DNA of 64,000 nt from Poa pratensis (taxonomy: Eukaryota > Streptophyta > Magnoliopsida > Poales > Poaceae). Below, piece by piece: positions 25,009 through 36,086 of this stretch (positions are counted from its first letter, which is position 1; each line of letters begins with the position of its first letter). The notes under the pieces were generated by a model. It searched no databases, was not told the origin of the DNA, and saw only the letters and a program-made list of their open reading frames with translations. The stretch is from the NCBI GenBank assembly GCA_947311845.1, contig CAMZMU010000107.1, forward strand, positions 18,187,166 to 18,251,165. Direction: 5' to 3'. The position numbers and the translations under genes are program-made.

Positions 25009-28000
25009 CTAGAGCACCTGCAACTTACTGAGATGCTCCAGGAGGGAAGTTGCCTTGCGCTTGGCTCTGTCCGAGCCTGTCTTGGAGAGCTCGGTTAGCG
25101 GTATTTGAGCACCCAGCCTTCCTATGCAAGCAAGATTCTGCGCATCCTTCTTGCAAAGGGCAAGTAAAATGGCAGCAGCGTTCTCCTTGTTGCGAGCCTG
25201 GCTTGATCTTAACAAATCGATCAAGAAGGGAATGGTGTTAGCCTTGGCTATGGCGGTTTTACACTCATGGTGACTCACAAGAACTGACAAGATTGTGAGT
25301 GCTTCGTCAGTAGCTCCATTGCTAGATGAATCTTGCAGCATCTGAACCAGGGGTGACAATATTCCTGCTCGAACCGCACGGACCTTGTTTGCTTGATATA
25401 TGCACAAATTGAACAGTGCTGTTGCTGCATCTTTCCTACCTCTTGAACTACCGCTCTGCAGCAACTCAACCAATGCTTCAATGGCCCCAGGGGTGCTTCC
25501 TATCATTATCTTGTTATCATCGATTAGTGACAAGCTGAAAATAGCCGCAGCTGCATTTTCCCTCGCCTCCATGCTACCCATCTTAAGCACTTGTATGATT
25601 GGGACAATGGCACCACCAACCACGATCAGTTCCTTGTTTTGATCATATATAGAGAGGTTCAAAAGAGACGTAACTGCGTGTTCTTGCGTTTTGGGGTCTT
25701 TTGAGGACAGAAGTTTCACTAGAGCAGGAATAGCACCGGACTCTGCTAGAAGCATACGGTTGTCTGTACTTTTCTTAGCCAAAGATCTTATTTCAGCAGC
25801 AGCAGATTTCCGTTCATCCAACGAGCTGCAAGAGAGATTGCGTACTAATGCTTCAATTGCTAATCTCTCCTCACCGACCTCTACAGAAGAACCTTCATAC
25901 TTAGATCTCGTAGGTGGTTCAATCCCTTCTCCTCACACCACTGCAATATCAAACTTCTCAAAACATAGTTCGGGGTTAATGTGAGGTGTTGGAGCTTCTG
26001 TTGAGTTTTTGGACAGGTCCGGTTCCCACAATCAATCCACCTTTGAATGAAAGCACGCTCGTATGTCTACAACATTAGCGAGCAAATTGTCAGCAGATGC
26101 CAAATTATGTTTGAAACATAAGCAGAAACACTCTTAAGTGCTGTGCGAATGAATAATAGGTGACAATGTGCGAATTTACCTGTCCTGTTGACACAATGAC
26201 AGGATCTCTCATCATATCAAGAGATATTGGGCAACGAAAATCTTCAGGCATAACTACAGATTCAGGCTTCTTAACTTCGTCAGGTGGGCTTTCTGCTTCG
26301 GCACTTGTTTGGCTATCAACATTGATAAGTTCTGCAGAATCAGCAACTCCAGTGTTTTCAAGTCCTTCAATAAGCTCAGATGTTATTTTCTTGATGTCAG
26401 ATTTTGATATCCCACTAATTTCTGAAACTAGTAAAGCAATATTTTGCAACTCCAGGTGATCACTGCTGACGTTTTCCATGTGCAATGTCTCTGGCTGGTC
26501 GTGCGGTTCTTGAGATTGTGATCCAACGGTATCAGCATGATGAATTAAGATATCATGAATTTTTGAAAAAATGTTTACATCAAGGGCTCCCTTCTTCTCC
26601 ATTTCTCTTTTAAGCTGACCACGCACTAAATCAACCTGCAGATTTATAAATTCAAACATCAATGATTAATTAATGAGGGAGCAATATTTGTAAAGTATCA
26701 GTCAATCAGGTTTAACTATACCTCTTCTTGAACTTCATCGGATATTTGAAAACAGCTATGTGGTAGGTTTGTTAGAGCTGTTTGCAATTGCCAAGTCACA
26801 TACTTGAACTGAACAGCAATATTCTTCTCGATGACATCCTAAACAATGAAAACAAGAAGCATAAGAATTAAAGGTACTAACATGCTATTACATGCGAAAA
26901 AGAGTAACACGGGTCAGCCCATACACAAATGTGTTGGTGATTACATTAAAAAGGCTGTTACTAATTGAGTCAACTGACATGCAGGTATCAAAATAAGCCA
27001 TTCGAAATCACATCTAAGTTGCCAGTAACAAAGGATGTCAAGGCGTTATGCAACATTTGAAATGATAATGAACTATAATGGATACCGAGACGTGAGGTAG
27101 AGATTTCATATTCACACCTTGTATGTAAATTTAACATTTGTTTTTTTTTGACACTTAAATTTAACATTTGTTAAACATGGAAATTTTGCATAAGGAATTA
27201 ACAAAGCGTATGCAGAGAAAATATATTTCTACATCCATTCATGTCCATTGGTATAATCATGTGCTAGCCTTCTCGGAGATCTATTATATACTAAAAGCAA
27301 AATAAGGATGTCTAATAAAGCCACCACGTTAATCCATGTCATCTAAATTAATTTTAGTGGTTAGATCTAAAATATACGGTTAAGATATAACATGAGATTT
27401 GTGGTTACGTAACCGCAAATTTCAGTTTGACACGTTTAATCTAGACGTACACAAGACATAAGACATGATCTGAAAAAAAAAATAGACCCGAGCAGGTATC
27501 GTACCCGTGCTATCAATTTAGCCCAAGCAAAAGCACTCAAAAGAAAAAACATGTGGCACGTACCCTGGAAAAAAAATGTCCCGATGGATTGGCTAGGTGT
27601 AACGAACCTTAAAAAAAGCTGGACGTATCGTTTGTATATAATTCATAGCATCAGATCAATGGCTCCTCCAAAATAAACTTGCTGTGTCACGATTCAAGAA
27701 AAAATCTACTGCTACGACTAGAATATGGTGGTACACGTACAACAGAAAAGAAATACCTGTGCGTGCGTTCATAGGGGTGAGTGTGTGCGCGTGTTTGTGA
27801 GCGTCTGCATTTGTACTGTGTTTCTCAAAAAAAGAAAAGAAATACCTACTTTTTCTTTAAGAAAGAAAAAACGTTTCTTTGGTAGTACCTGAATATATGA
27901 ATATATACTCCTACGTCCTAAAATATTATACACTTTAAATTTCGTTAATCAAACACGTACAATTTTAACCACAAATTAGTATATTGACACATAAATTATA

Positions 28001-31000
28001 AATTTTTGTAAGACGAGCAACAAAGATCAGCACAAAAAAGTGTGCATTATATTTTTGGACGGAGGGAGTATATTTGTAATATGTTTATGCATGAGTGGAC
28101 CAAAATGATAAGATAACTACATTGTTTTTCGAAGCATACGGTGCAATATTCAATATACACCCGTACATTGCCACCATATGCACACGCACATATAGTCTAC
28201 TTACGAGCATCGCGTATAGAGTATATTTGTAATATGTTTATGCACGAGTGGATCAAAATGATAAGATAACTACATCATTTTTCGAAGCATACGGTGCAAT
28301 ATTCAACATACACACGAGTACATTGCCACCATATGCACACACACACATATAGTCTACTTACGAGCACCGCGTATAGAGTCATGAACATCGCCGCCCCCGT
28401 GGGCACCTAGAACGCCAGCCTAAGGTCAAGCGCGTCATCCACCACTAGCATGGAGAAAGCCTTCAACACGGTGATGATGCAGCTGTCGAGCACGACGAAG
28501 ACACATGCGGTCGCCCAGAACTATTCGGCAAGGAGCTCCCGTCTCCTGCCTACTGCAGAGAACAAGGCGGCATCCTCAAGCACAGACACCACGTAGACCA
28601 GCTGCTAGACCACGACGAAGTACGTCGTGCTCGCCCATCGGAGTAGCCGCAGATCGGTCTTGAGCTCGGACCAGAGAAAGGCGCCAACGATGGAAAGTGA
28701 GATAGAGACAACGAAGAAGAGGAATGCCACGAGGAGGAAGGTGGCGAGGAGCCGCGTGAGCGGGCTGATGGGAAGGTCCTCCTGGAGGTTGCGGTCGGCG
28801 GCGAGGAGGTCGACGCCTGTGCGGCCACCTAGAAAGTGAGCCCAAAGCCCAGTGCATCGTCCACCACTAGCGCCGGGATAGCCTTCAACACGGTGATGAC
28901 GCAACCGTCGAGCATGACATCTGAAACTGAGGCCACAACATGCAACAGCTCATCGTGACCAACAGTTTCTACATTTTTTGCAGCCATGGTCTAGCAAGGT
29001 GGATGGTTTCGTGCCGCGGCTAAAATGAGAAGTCTAAAGGAGATGGATAGGAGAGAGTACGCGGCATAGGCGATTGTTGTCATGCTCTCGGCGTGACGGC
29101 ATAGACTTTGTACCCTGACAATACGTTTCCTACGACAATATAAAACGGATCGGAGGGAGTATCACTTTTGTTAGTGTTAGTATCTTCAAACAGCATTAAC
29201 CTCGCCTACTAACCTAACATCGTACAGACAAAACAGGTATGTTTACTAATATAATGTCTCATAAATAGCATATATGGACATTTATAGAAATGACATAATA
29301 ATCCTTGGCCTAGAAATTAATGTTGTTTGAAGATACTATGTATATGCAAATGTCGTATTTCGGTTTATGGTGGTAGAGCCGTATTATTTCTTAGTACATA
29401 ATGTGATATCAATGAAAGCATAATTTAATTTCTTGGAGCCTTCAACCTACTAAAGACAATGCCCTCGCATTTGCGAGGGCCATCATGCTAGTTAGGTATA
29501 AAAGGAACATCTTCGGCTTATTTCATTCAAACAAGATCAGTTTGGCCCCACCAATATAACAAAGTAGAGAGAACAACTCTGCAGGCAACACAAGCTAAAA
29601 GTTTCAGAGTATTGTGCTTCATCTGAGGAAAGAATCTAGTGAGAATATAGTTTTGGTTAAATTAAAAGACTGTGCGAGGGTAACTCCTGATAGAAATAGC
29701 AACTTGAGGACATGATAGCTTATAGAAGTAGAATCTCCTGGAAAATTAGAAGAAAAGAAGTAGAGATTTACAGTGACAACTGACAAACACTAATGCACCA
29801 AGGCAATTGAAGCTTGACGTGTTGCTTCTCAGAGGTTCAAGAAAAAAAAGGATCTAACAACATATGATCAACCTTGGACCGATTTTAGGAGAGATGATTT
29901 CAAGGAGTAAAATGACTTGCTTATCTACTTCACAGCACATAGAAGTCATATAAACTTGCCATTGTTATCTTAAGTAGCATAGTGTGGTCTTGTGAACCAA
30001 AACTAATCTGATGAACTACAAGACCAGATCCGTATCAAAAGTCTCCAGTATGTAATGTCAATTTAGATATGAAAAATCTAATACATAATTTTAAGTAACC
30101 CAATTTCTATATGCGAAGAGTTTATTTATAGTGGCGTAGTATGCATTACTTTTCAGACAATGAAGGTTGCAAAGTGGCCTTTCATCTGATAATGCTGAAA
30201 GATTTCAGTAGTCGGCAAGCAATACGAATTGGCAATGGCTTATGAGCATTTCGGAGAAGATGTATGGCAGAAAAAAAAGGTCGACAATTGACACTGCAAT
30301 CTATGGTCCTTGGCTCCTTGCTAAGCAGCGTGCTAAGATGTTATCTGACACCACCTTTGTTGTTCTTCGTGCACACAAGTTTAAATTCATCTGAGATCGA
30401 GACTACGTGGGACAAGGTTGCTTTGACAAGACAATACCACGATGTACCCGAGTCTAATTAGTTCCGCTGCACTTAAAAGATATCACGGTGCGAGGAAGGA
30501 GTAGCTGCAAGTGGAGCGACAATCTATGCTCAAGAGAAACTAACAGTCACGTGTATTACCCAATACTGCCCGGCACACCAATTATTGACGAAAGTGGGCT
30601 AGGATGATGCTAGCTAGCAAGCAAACGGAAAGAACAACCCATCGCGCTCCATGTGTTCGACGGAATCTCGCCGAGAGCGGCGCACCAACCAACTACCGAG
30701 CAATGCAGGTGGCGCGGCGGAAAGCTGGATTCAAGCAAACGGTCCAGAGCAGGCAGTCACCTGATCCGCGGGCGCGGGGCGCGGCCGAGCGCGACGAATC
30801 TGCTGGCCGCCTGGAGCGCCCTGAGCAGCTCGCACACCCACGCCGCCGCCTCGGGCTCCCCCGCGGTGGCCGGCCCCGCCTCGGCGACCTCCGCGATGAG
30901 GTGCGGGAGCAGGGAGACCTTGCGCGCGAGGCGGAGGCAGTCGGCCCGCAGCGGCTCGGCGGCGGCGGCCAGGTCGGCGGCGCCCACCGCCGCGATCTCC

Positions 31001-31035
31001 CGCACGATCTCCGCCGCCGCCTCGGCCGTCGCCAT
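25009..31035 (-). CDS. U-box/ARM-repeat E3 ubiquitin ligase (PUB12-15 group), broken frame, Helitron in intron
   Basis: E3 ubiquitin ligase of the plant U-box family; relatives such as SPL11/PUB13 restrain immunity and cell death. Exons I can place, minus strand: 31035-30761 (start ATG, 91 codons, UND domain: [16 protein letters not shown]), 26838-26722 (39 codons), 26635-26180 (152 codons, ends in U-box start [16 protein letters not shown]) and 26066-25009 (rest of U-box [19 protein letters not shown], then several ARM repeats to the stop). Splice phases agree except between the first two, where the donor leaves phase 2 and the next exon starts in phase 0; a small exon must lie in the 3.9-kb intron but I could not find it. 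In the last exon the frame slips by one base after LQWCEEKG near 25920-25930; in the frame upstream a stop follows. The intron contains a 2.2-kb Helitron. PUB15 of rice is the closest family member I recall. Confidence 0.87.
27757..27832 (+). mobile_element. SINE copy 5, 3' fragment
   Basis: The segment gcgttcataggggtgagtg to tttgtactgtgtttctc, then an A run, matches the 3' end of the other SINEs. It is 5'-truncated and lies within the Helitron. Confidence 0.75.
27906..28070. mobile_element. Stowaway MITE within Helitron 1
   Basis: Ends are TA-ctcctacgtcc at the left and ggacggagggag-TA at the right. About 165 bp, inverted, TA target duplication. Confidence 0.8.
28068..28376. repeat. 153-bp tandem duplication
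   Basis: Two head-to-tail copies (28068-28220 and 28221-28375) from gtatatttgtaatatgttta to cgcgtatagagt, with few differences. The first copy begins exactly at the right border of the Stowaway element. Confidence 0.85.
28377..29010 (-). pseudogene. Fragments of a multi-pass membrane protein gene captured by Helitron 1
   Basis: Minus-strand frames encode a start-like [16 protein letters not shown], then [18 protein letters not shown], a long hydrophobic segment ([19 protein letters not shown]) and, farther downstream, [18 protein letters not shown], a second copy of the earlier segment. In-frame stops and frame changes interrupt the series; both copies of the duplicated segment are followed by the same TTC-TAG. 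The style (paired hydrophobic helices, LDGC..AVLKA) is like grass membrane proteins of unknown function, but I cannot name the family with certainty. It is a non-functional, rearranged fragment. Confidence 0.6.
29105..29161. mobile_element. Solitary Stowaway end
   Basis: The right end acggatcggagggag-TA is present (29140-29161) without a matching left end, so this is a remnant. Confidence 0.5.
29492..30760. other. PUB intron, remainder
   Basis: Sequence between the Helitron and the donor of PUB exon 1. AT-rich, without recognised repeats. A short linking exon is expected here or at 26839-27279, but I could not identify it. Confidence 0.4.
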
Positions 31036-31617
31036 CGCCAGCGGCCCCCGCCGACTCAGGCAACGCGAGTCAGGACTCGGCGTGGATAGGACGGGGGAGA
31101 CGAGGTGGCGGTGGGGAAACGGAAGGGGCCAATGTCAACGTCGCGTGATGTGGTGGTACTAGTGCAGAGCGGAGCCGCGTGTAGTGCGGGGGAGCTCAGG
31201 GGAAGGGGTGATGATGGGGTTTGGATTAATGAAATGCGGAGGCTGGGTTGGCGGCAGCTAGCTAGCTGGGATCGCCGTCCGTCCTCCGGGCCGGTGCGGT
31301 GCAGCCGTGCGGGGAGGAGAGGGGCGAGGTGAGCTGGGGTCGGGGTGTCGACTCGCACTGGCGGCGGTTAGCGTGAGGAGAGATTCCCGGCAGCGGCGGA
31401 CCGGAGTAAACAAATGCGAGGAAATGGGTGCCCGCCTGGCTGGAGACCTCGCCAGCTTAGCCAGATTTGGTCCCGCGGTTACAACCGGCGATCCGGATCC
31501 CGTGTGCCAAACTGGCAACACATTGTGCCGAGTGCTAGAACTAGAACGCGGCACCATTCCTAGGGCAACAAGTTATCAAAGGAAAGGAAAGGAAAGGATC
31601 GATAGAACATCTCACCC
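31036..31617 (-). promoter_or_regulatory. 5' flank of the PUB gene
   Basis: GC-rich sequence directly upstream of the PUB ATG (31035), ending at the target duplication of a retroposon (31618). A (ggaaa)n run lies at 31577-31597. No defined TATA box was identified. Confidence 0.45.
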
Positions 31618-31629
31618 AGTGCGTCGATT

Positions 31630-33120
31630 CAGAAGGAAGGCTCGAGAAGAGCCCGGGTTTGAATTAACGAAGCCAACAACTGGCTAAGGTTACAACTTAC
31701 AAGAACATGCTGGCAAAACCAGCAACATCACACACACCACACACTCACACCTCACACCAACAGAGAAACCAACCAAGCAAAACTAAATGAAGCACAAACT
31801 AAAAGCGATTGCTTGATCCGAAGGGGGCTTCATGACTTCTGCTGCACGGAGACGACGTCGAAGAAGTCCACACCAACAGACCTCCACCGTATCATCATCG
31901 CCACCACCACGACACGCCATTGGGGAAGGAACCTAGCAGGGTTTGGGACTCCAAAGGCGAGGGCTTGCAGCAACGCCTCCAAGAAGGTGGACGGCGTTCA
32001 AAACGTCGCCATTGCCGGCAGAGACATGTCTCGCAAAGCTTTCGCCCAAGCCCCAAGATACCAACCCTAGAAAGACCTCGGAGAGATCAAAGGGCGACTC
32101 ACAAGCCGCTATGAGGAGAACCTTCACCGGACGGACACACCGGGGAAAGCAAGGTGGGTCGGAGAGGCGGAGTCCAGCCGTTTAGAAAAAGGAGGGGTCT
32201 TCACAGCGATGCCTTCAACAACGTAACTACACCGGAGGTGTTGTCATCGCCAGCAACGGACGCAACCATTTCGCGGCTTTCACCGAGACCCATCCTAAAC
32301 CAAACGCCGGCCGCCGCCACGACGACACGAAGAAGACAACAAAGAACGCAGCCACCGGCCTACAAACCTCGAGGACACGGTGCACAAGTCCCAACTCATA
32401 GCACCGGAAAGAGCACAACAGAACGAAACCCAGCCCACGGGCAGGTCAGTTCGACCCGGTCCACCCAAGCCCAGATCGAGCCCACTGCTCTGGATCTGGA
32501 GCCACACGGCAAGCACCATGGAAACCGGGGCACCTCCGGCAAAGGGGACCAGGCATCTCCGGCAGGACCGCACGGGTCTGATCTCGGAGAGGCAGCGCCG
32601 CCCGGCCCAGCCCAGCTCCAGCCCAACGGGCATTGGATCTGGAAGCCTTCCAGCAGCCATGGGGCAGGCGCACGGGGCCGCCCACCGGAGCGGCGCCCGG
32701 ACTCGGCCGACCGACCGACGAAGAGGCGGCACACGCCCTCGGCCAGCCGTCCGACAGATCCACCGGATCTGGGAGGTCCCCGCACCGAGCGGAGAGAGCT
32801 CCACGGGCGGCGCGGCGCGGCGGACACACGCACGCACGCATGGCGCACGGCGGAGGGAAGACGGCGCCGTGCTCAGACGAGGATAGGCGGGAGGAACCAT
32901 GGCGAGGACACACTCACGCACGCACGCAACACCACACCCACACACGCGAGGGAGCTCCCCACCGCCGCCTTCAGCCGCAGCGCCGGCGGCGTCCTCAGGC
33001 GACGGCGGGGGGAGCGGGGGGAGGGAGGAGAGGGAGCTCGGGGCGGCTAGGGTTTGGGTCGCCGCCCGTGTCGCCCTCGCGAGAGCGACGCGGGGGCCGA
33101 GCCGTCTGCCCGTCATTTTG
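31630..33120 (-). mobile_element. GC-rich retroposon A with 12-bp TSD (LINE-like, non-autonomous)
   Basis: The 1491-bp unit is bounded by the 12-bp direct repeat agtgcgtcgatt at 31618-31629 and 33121-33132. On the minus strand it begins with a GC-rich, 5'-UTR-like head containing cccaaaccctagccgcc and ends in ggcttcgttaattcaaaccc followed by a small hairpin, ggctc-ttctc-gagcc. Long open frames exist on both strands, but they are Arg/Pro/Ala-rich and without a known domain. There is no reverse transcriptase, so it would depend on a LINE. The head resembles 5' regions of Triticeae LINEs. Confidence 0.7.
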
Positions 33121-33132
33121 AGTGCGTCGATT

Positions 33133-34720
33133 TGGGTTCTAGGCTTCATAGAGCCCGGTATTTTTAGAAAAATATGTTCCAAAAAAACCTGATGTTTTGT
33201 ATGTGGATGCATACAAATGTGATCTGTATATTTGCAAAGTTTTGCTATGAAATACAGTATGGTTTATTTTGGTCTACATGAAAACGGTAAATTGTAGCTC
33301 TAAAAAAAAGGAAAAACACATCTTTGATCCCACATTTGTCAAAAACTTATGTTGTACATACTAGATGTGTAGATTTTCTTGTATGTTTTTCTTCATAATT
33401 TTTTTAGATTTTAACGGTGGTTTTCGAATTTTCGCCTGTGAGTTCGGTCTCCGATAGCACTCTTCGCATCTCACCCACATATCATGACCATCTGGATCGA
33501 TGACCGTGGGCTGGCCCTCCTTGATGTTTGGTTATTTTCATCCACTTTTTTTTAAAAAAAATTTGTATAGTATCCTCACCAGACTTTGCTCATCTTGAGC
33601 AGTGACAAGAGCAAAGTCGTTCATGTCGGGACTCAAATAAGGCGCACGATGGTGCCAGTTGCAGCGGGTCAGATAAATAGGTCATTCTTGGTGGTCACCT
33701 TCATGCCCGAGTCCAGGACGTCGACGCCCTCAGGACAAAAGGCGTGCAACCACGGAGCCGCACCACCACCATCGGAAGTGGTGAGCTGCGCTCGCGCACG
33801 TGCTCAAGGTCGGGCTCGTTGATGCTCAGCTGCTTACCCACTCGACTACTCCAAGTTGCTCACCGGCGTGGACGTATGGTCACATCTCAGGTTTCAGTGC
33901 AGCCAACGGCGGAACCAGGAAATAGACATAGGGGGGCCGGACATTGAGCAAAACTCTAACTTGTACATGATCAAAATGCAAAACGGTGCAACCTGAATCT
34001 TGGCACATTGCACACTGTTTGATTAGGCGGGAACGCGCATGCCCAGGCGGAATCACCGCAATGTAGATTTCTTGCCCATGCGGCTAGGGTACTAAGTGTA
34101 GAGTATCACCGACGAGCGCATCCACCAGACATTGTTGGGCCGCTCAAATCCCTCTACCACACTCAGACTTTGCTCGGTTTCCTGGGATCTAACCCCTGCA
34201 GGGAACCAACACGCGCAGGGGTTGGGTGATCCACGTCACTCCACCCAGACCCAGCCAAATCCCCACCATTCCATCCATGCTATTTTCGTTGCATTCGGTT
34301 ACACCCTACGTGTGTGTGTGCGCGCGTGTCTGTGCCAGCTACTGTCAGTAATGTGTCTGTACCAACTACTGTACGTAGCCAATACAAGCATTCAACTTAA
34401 ACGGCACGGCAGCAGTACAAACTGAATTCTCGTAGAATAAGACAAGATTTCAAATCATCTCAACCTGAATTCTGGTAGCATAACATGAATTGTTACGAAT
34501 CATTACGAACATTCACCTCAATATGTGACAATAACTGAACGATTTTCCTAGCGACACAGTTCGATCCAACATACGCCGACATCATACATCAGTCTCAACA
34601 ACTACAAGAAACCTATCAAATGATGATGGTAGAGATAATATGCCAGAGGTCAGCACACTCCTTCCCAACAGGTCAAGCGATACACGCCAAGAATTTTACA
34701 TGCTGTAGAAGAAGAAAAAG
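33133..34720. other. Intergenic, nothing recognised
   Basis: AT-rich to 33580, then a mixed patch around 33590-34300 with short frames lacking domains. A (tg)n/(cg)n run is near 34308-34325. Confidence 0.4.
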
Positions 34721-34725
34721 GTGGT

Positions 34726-36081
34726 TGATACGTCTCAAATGTGTCTATAATTTTTGATTGCTCCATGCTTGTTTTATATCATTTCTACATGTTTTTACTA
34801 TGGTTTTATGACATTTATTGAACTAACCTATTAACCTAGTGCCCAGTGCCAGTTTCTGTCTGTTTTCTCTATGCATTGCAGGAAAGACTCAAAAATGAAA
34901 GTGTTCGGAATTGGACAAAAATTTACGGGAATTATTGCTAGCACGAATAAGCCATGGAGCCCAAAGATCATCCGGAGGTGACCCTCCAGTGGAGGAGGCG
35001 GCCTCTGGGTGCGGCCAGTGGTGGGCCGTCCCCACCTTTCGTCGACACTTCGCCTATAAATTCACCCCTGACCTAAAAATGACGACCCCGGAGGATTTTT
35101 CCAGAAACGCAAAAGAGCTCCGCCGCCACCAAAAACCCTAATTCAGAGACCAGAAGTTCCTGTTCCGGCACCCTGCCGGGACGGGGATTCACCTCCGGAG
35201 CCATCTTCATCGACCTTGCTGCCTCCCATGATGCGGAGAGAGTAGTTCTTCATCGGGGCTGAGGGCTCATACTTGTATATCTCTCTCTCCTATGGTGTGA
35301 TCCTTATGTGATCACGAGCATTGTAAAATAGTTGAATTCATATGATGTTTCCCCTTCTTTATGTGATGAATATGTTACTCAATTGATTTTATCTAGTATA
35401 ATTTCCGGATTCATTGTTGACAAGACGGTGCCAAGGTGACAGTGCGAGCATTTGTGTGTGACTCTATGGATAATAAATTAGATGGATACTTATCATGAGT
35501 TGTTCTTTGTGTTGGATGGCAATATGGGATTGTGGTGTTTGTTTATACGGACTTTGAGGTGTGCTTTTGTAGCCCTACCAATGGTCATCTTGTTTCTTGT
35601 CCAGCAAAAGAATAATCTTTGAGCAACGTCCGTGTTACATACCGTTAGAGGAAGTATCTTATGCGTTTAATTATGTTAGCATTGTTGAGAGTTACCACTA
35701 GTGAAAGTATGATCCCTAGGCCTTGTTTTCAATCATCGGAATACCGTTTTTAGTCACTTTTGTTACATGTTTGCTTGCTGTCATTTTTATTACAGATTAC
35801 AAATACTACTTGTTACCATTCATATTACTTGTCTTTTACTATCTCTTCGCCGAACTAGTGCACATATACATCTGACTATTGTATTAGGTGTGTTGGGGAC
35901 ACAAGAGACTTCTTATATCTTAATTGCAGGGTTGCTTGAGAGGGATACATTCAACCTCTACCTTCCTGAGTTCGATAAATTTTGGGTTACTCACTTAAGG
36001 GAAATTTGCTGCTGTCCTACAAACCTCTGCACTTGGAGGCAAAACACTGTCCAAAAGAATAGAAGCGGGTAGTAAACATCA
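34726..36081. mobile_element. Solo LTR (Sukkula/Erika-like)
   Basis: It begins TGATACGTCTCAAATGTGTC and ends AGTAAACATCA, flanked by the 5-bp duplication GTGGT (34721-34725 and 36082-36086). 1356 bp. There is no internal domain or second LTR, so this is a solo LTR left by recombination. It contains a promoter-proximal phrase gcctataaattcaccc near 35051. The family name is from memory of Triticeae LTRs with the same start. Confidence 0.85.
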
Positions 36082-36086
36082 GTGGT

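Larger units (their letters stand above)
27280..29491 (+). mobile_element. Non-autonomous Helitron 1, in the PUB intron, with captured gene fragments
   Basis: It starts TCTATTATATACTAAAAGC (preceded by A) and ends with a perfect 9-bp-stem hairpin gccctcgca-tt-tgcgagggc (29461-29480), then catcatg and CTAG (29488-29491), followed by T. This is the canonical 5'-TC ... hairpin ... CTRR-3' structure inserted between A and T. Length 2212 bp, no replicase/helicase frame. Inside are a SINE tail, a Stowaway element, a 153-bp tandem duplication and duplicated fragments of a membrane-protein gene on the minus strand. It lies entirely in the large intron of the PUB gene, transcribed in the opposite sense. 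Confidence 0.88.

Noticed and set aside
30420..30460. 16-bp candidate for the missing PUB exon
   Set aside because: Phase fits, but the acceptor is poor and so small an exon cannot be trusted without cDNA.
32154..33212. Long open frames (about 300 codons) on both strands
   Set aside because: They lie in the GC-rich retroposon A, are Arg/Pro/Ala-rich, overlap on opposite strands and contain no domain.
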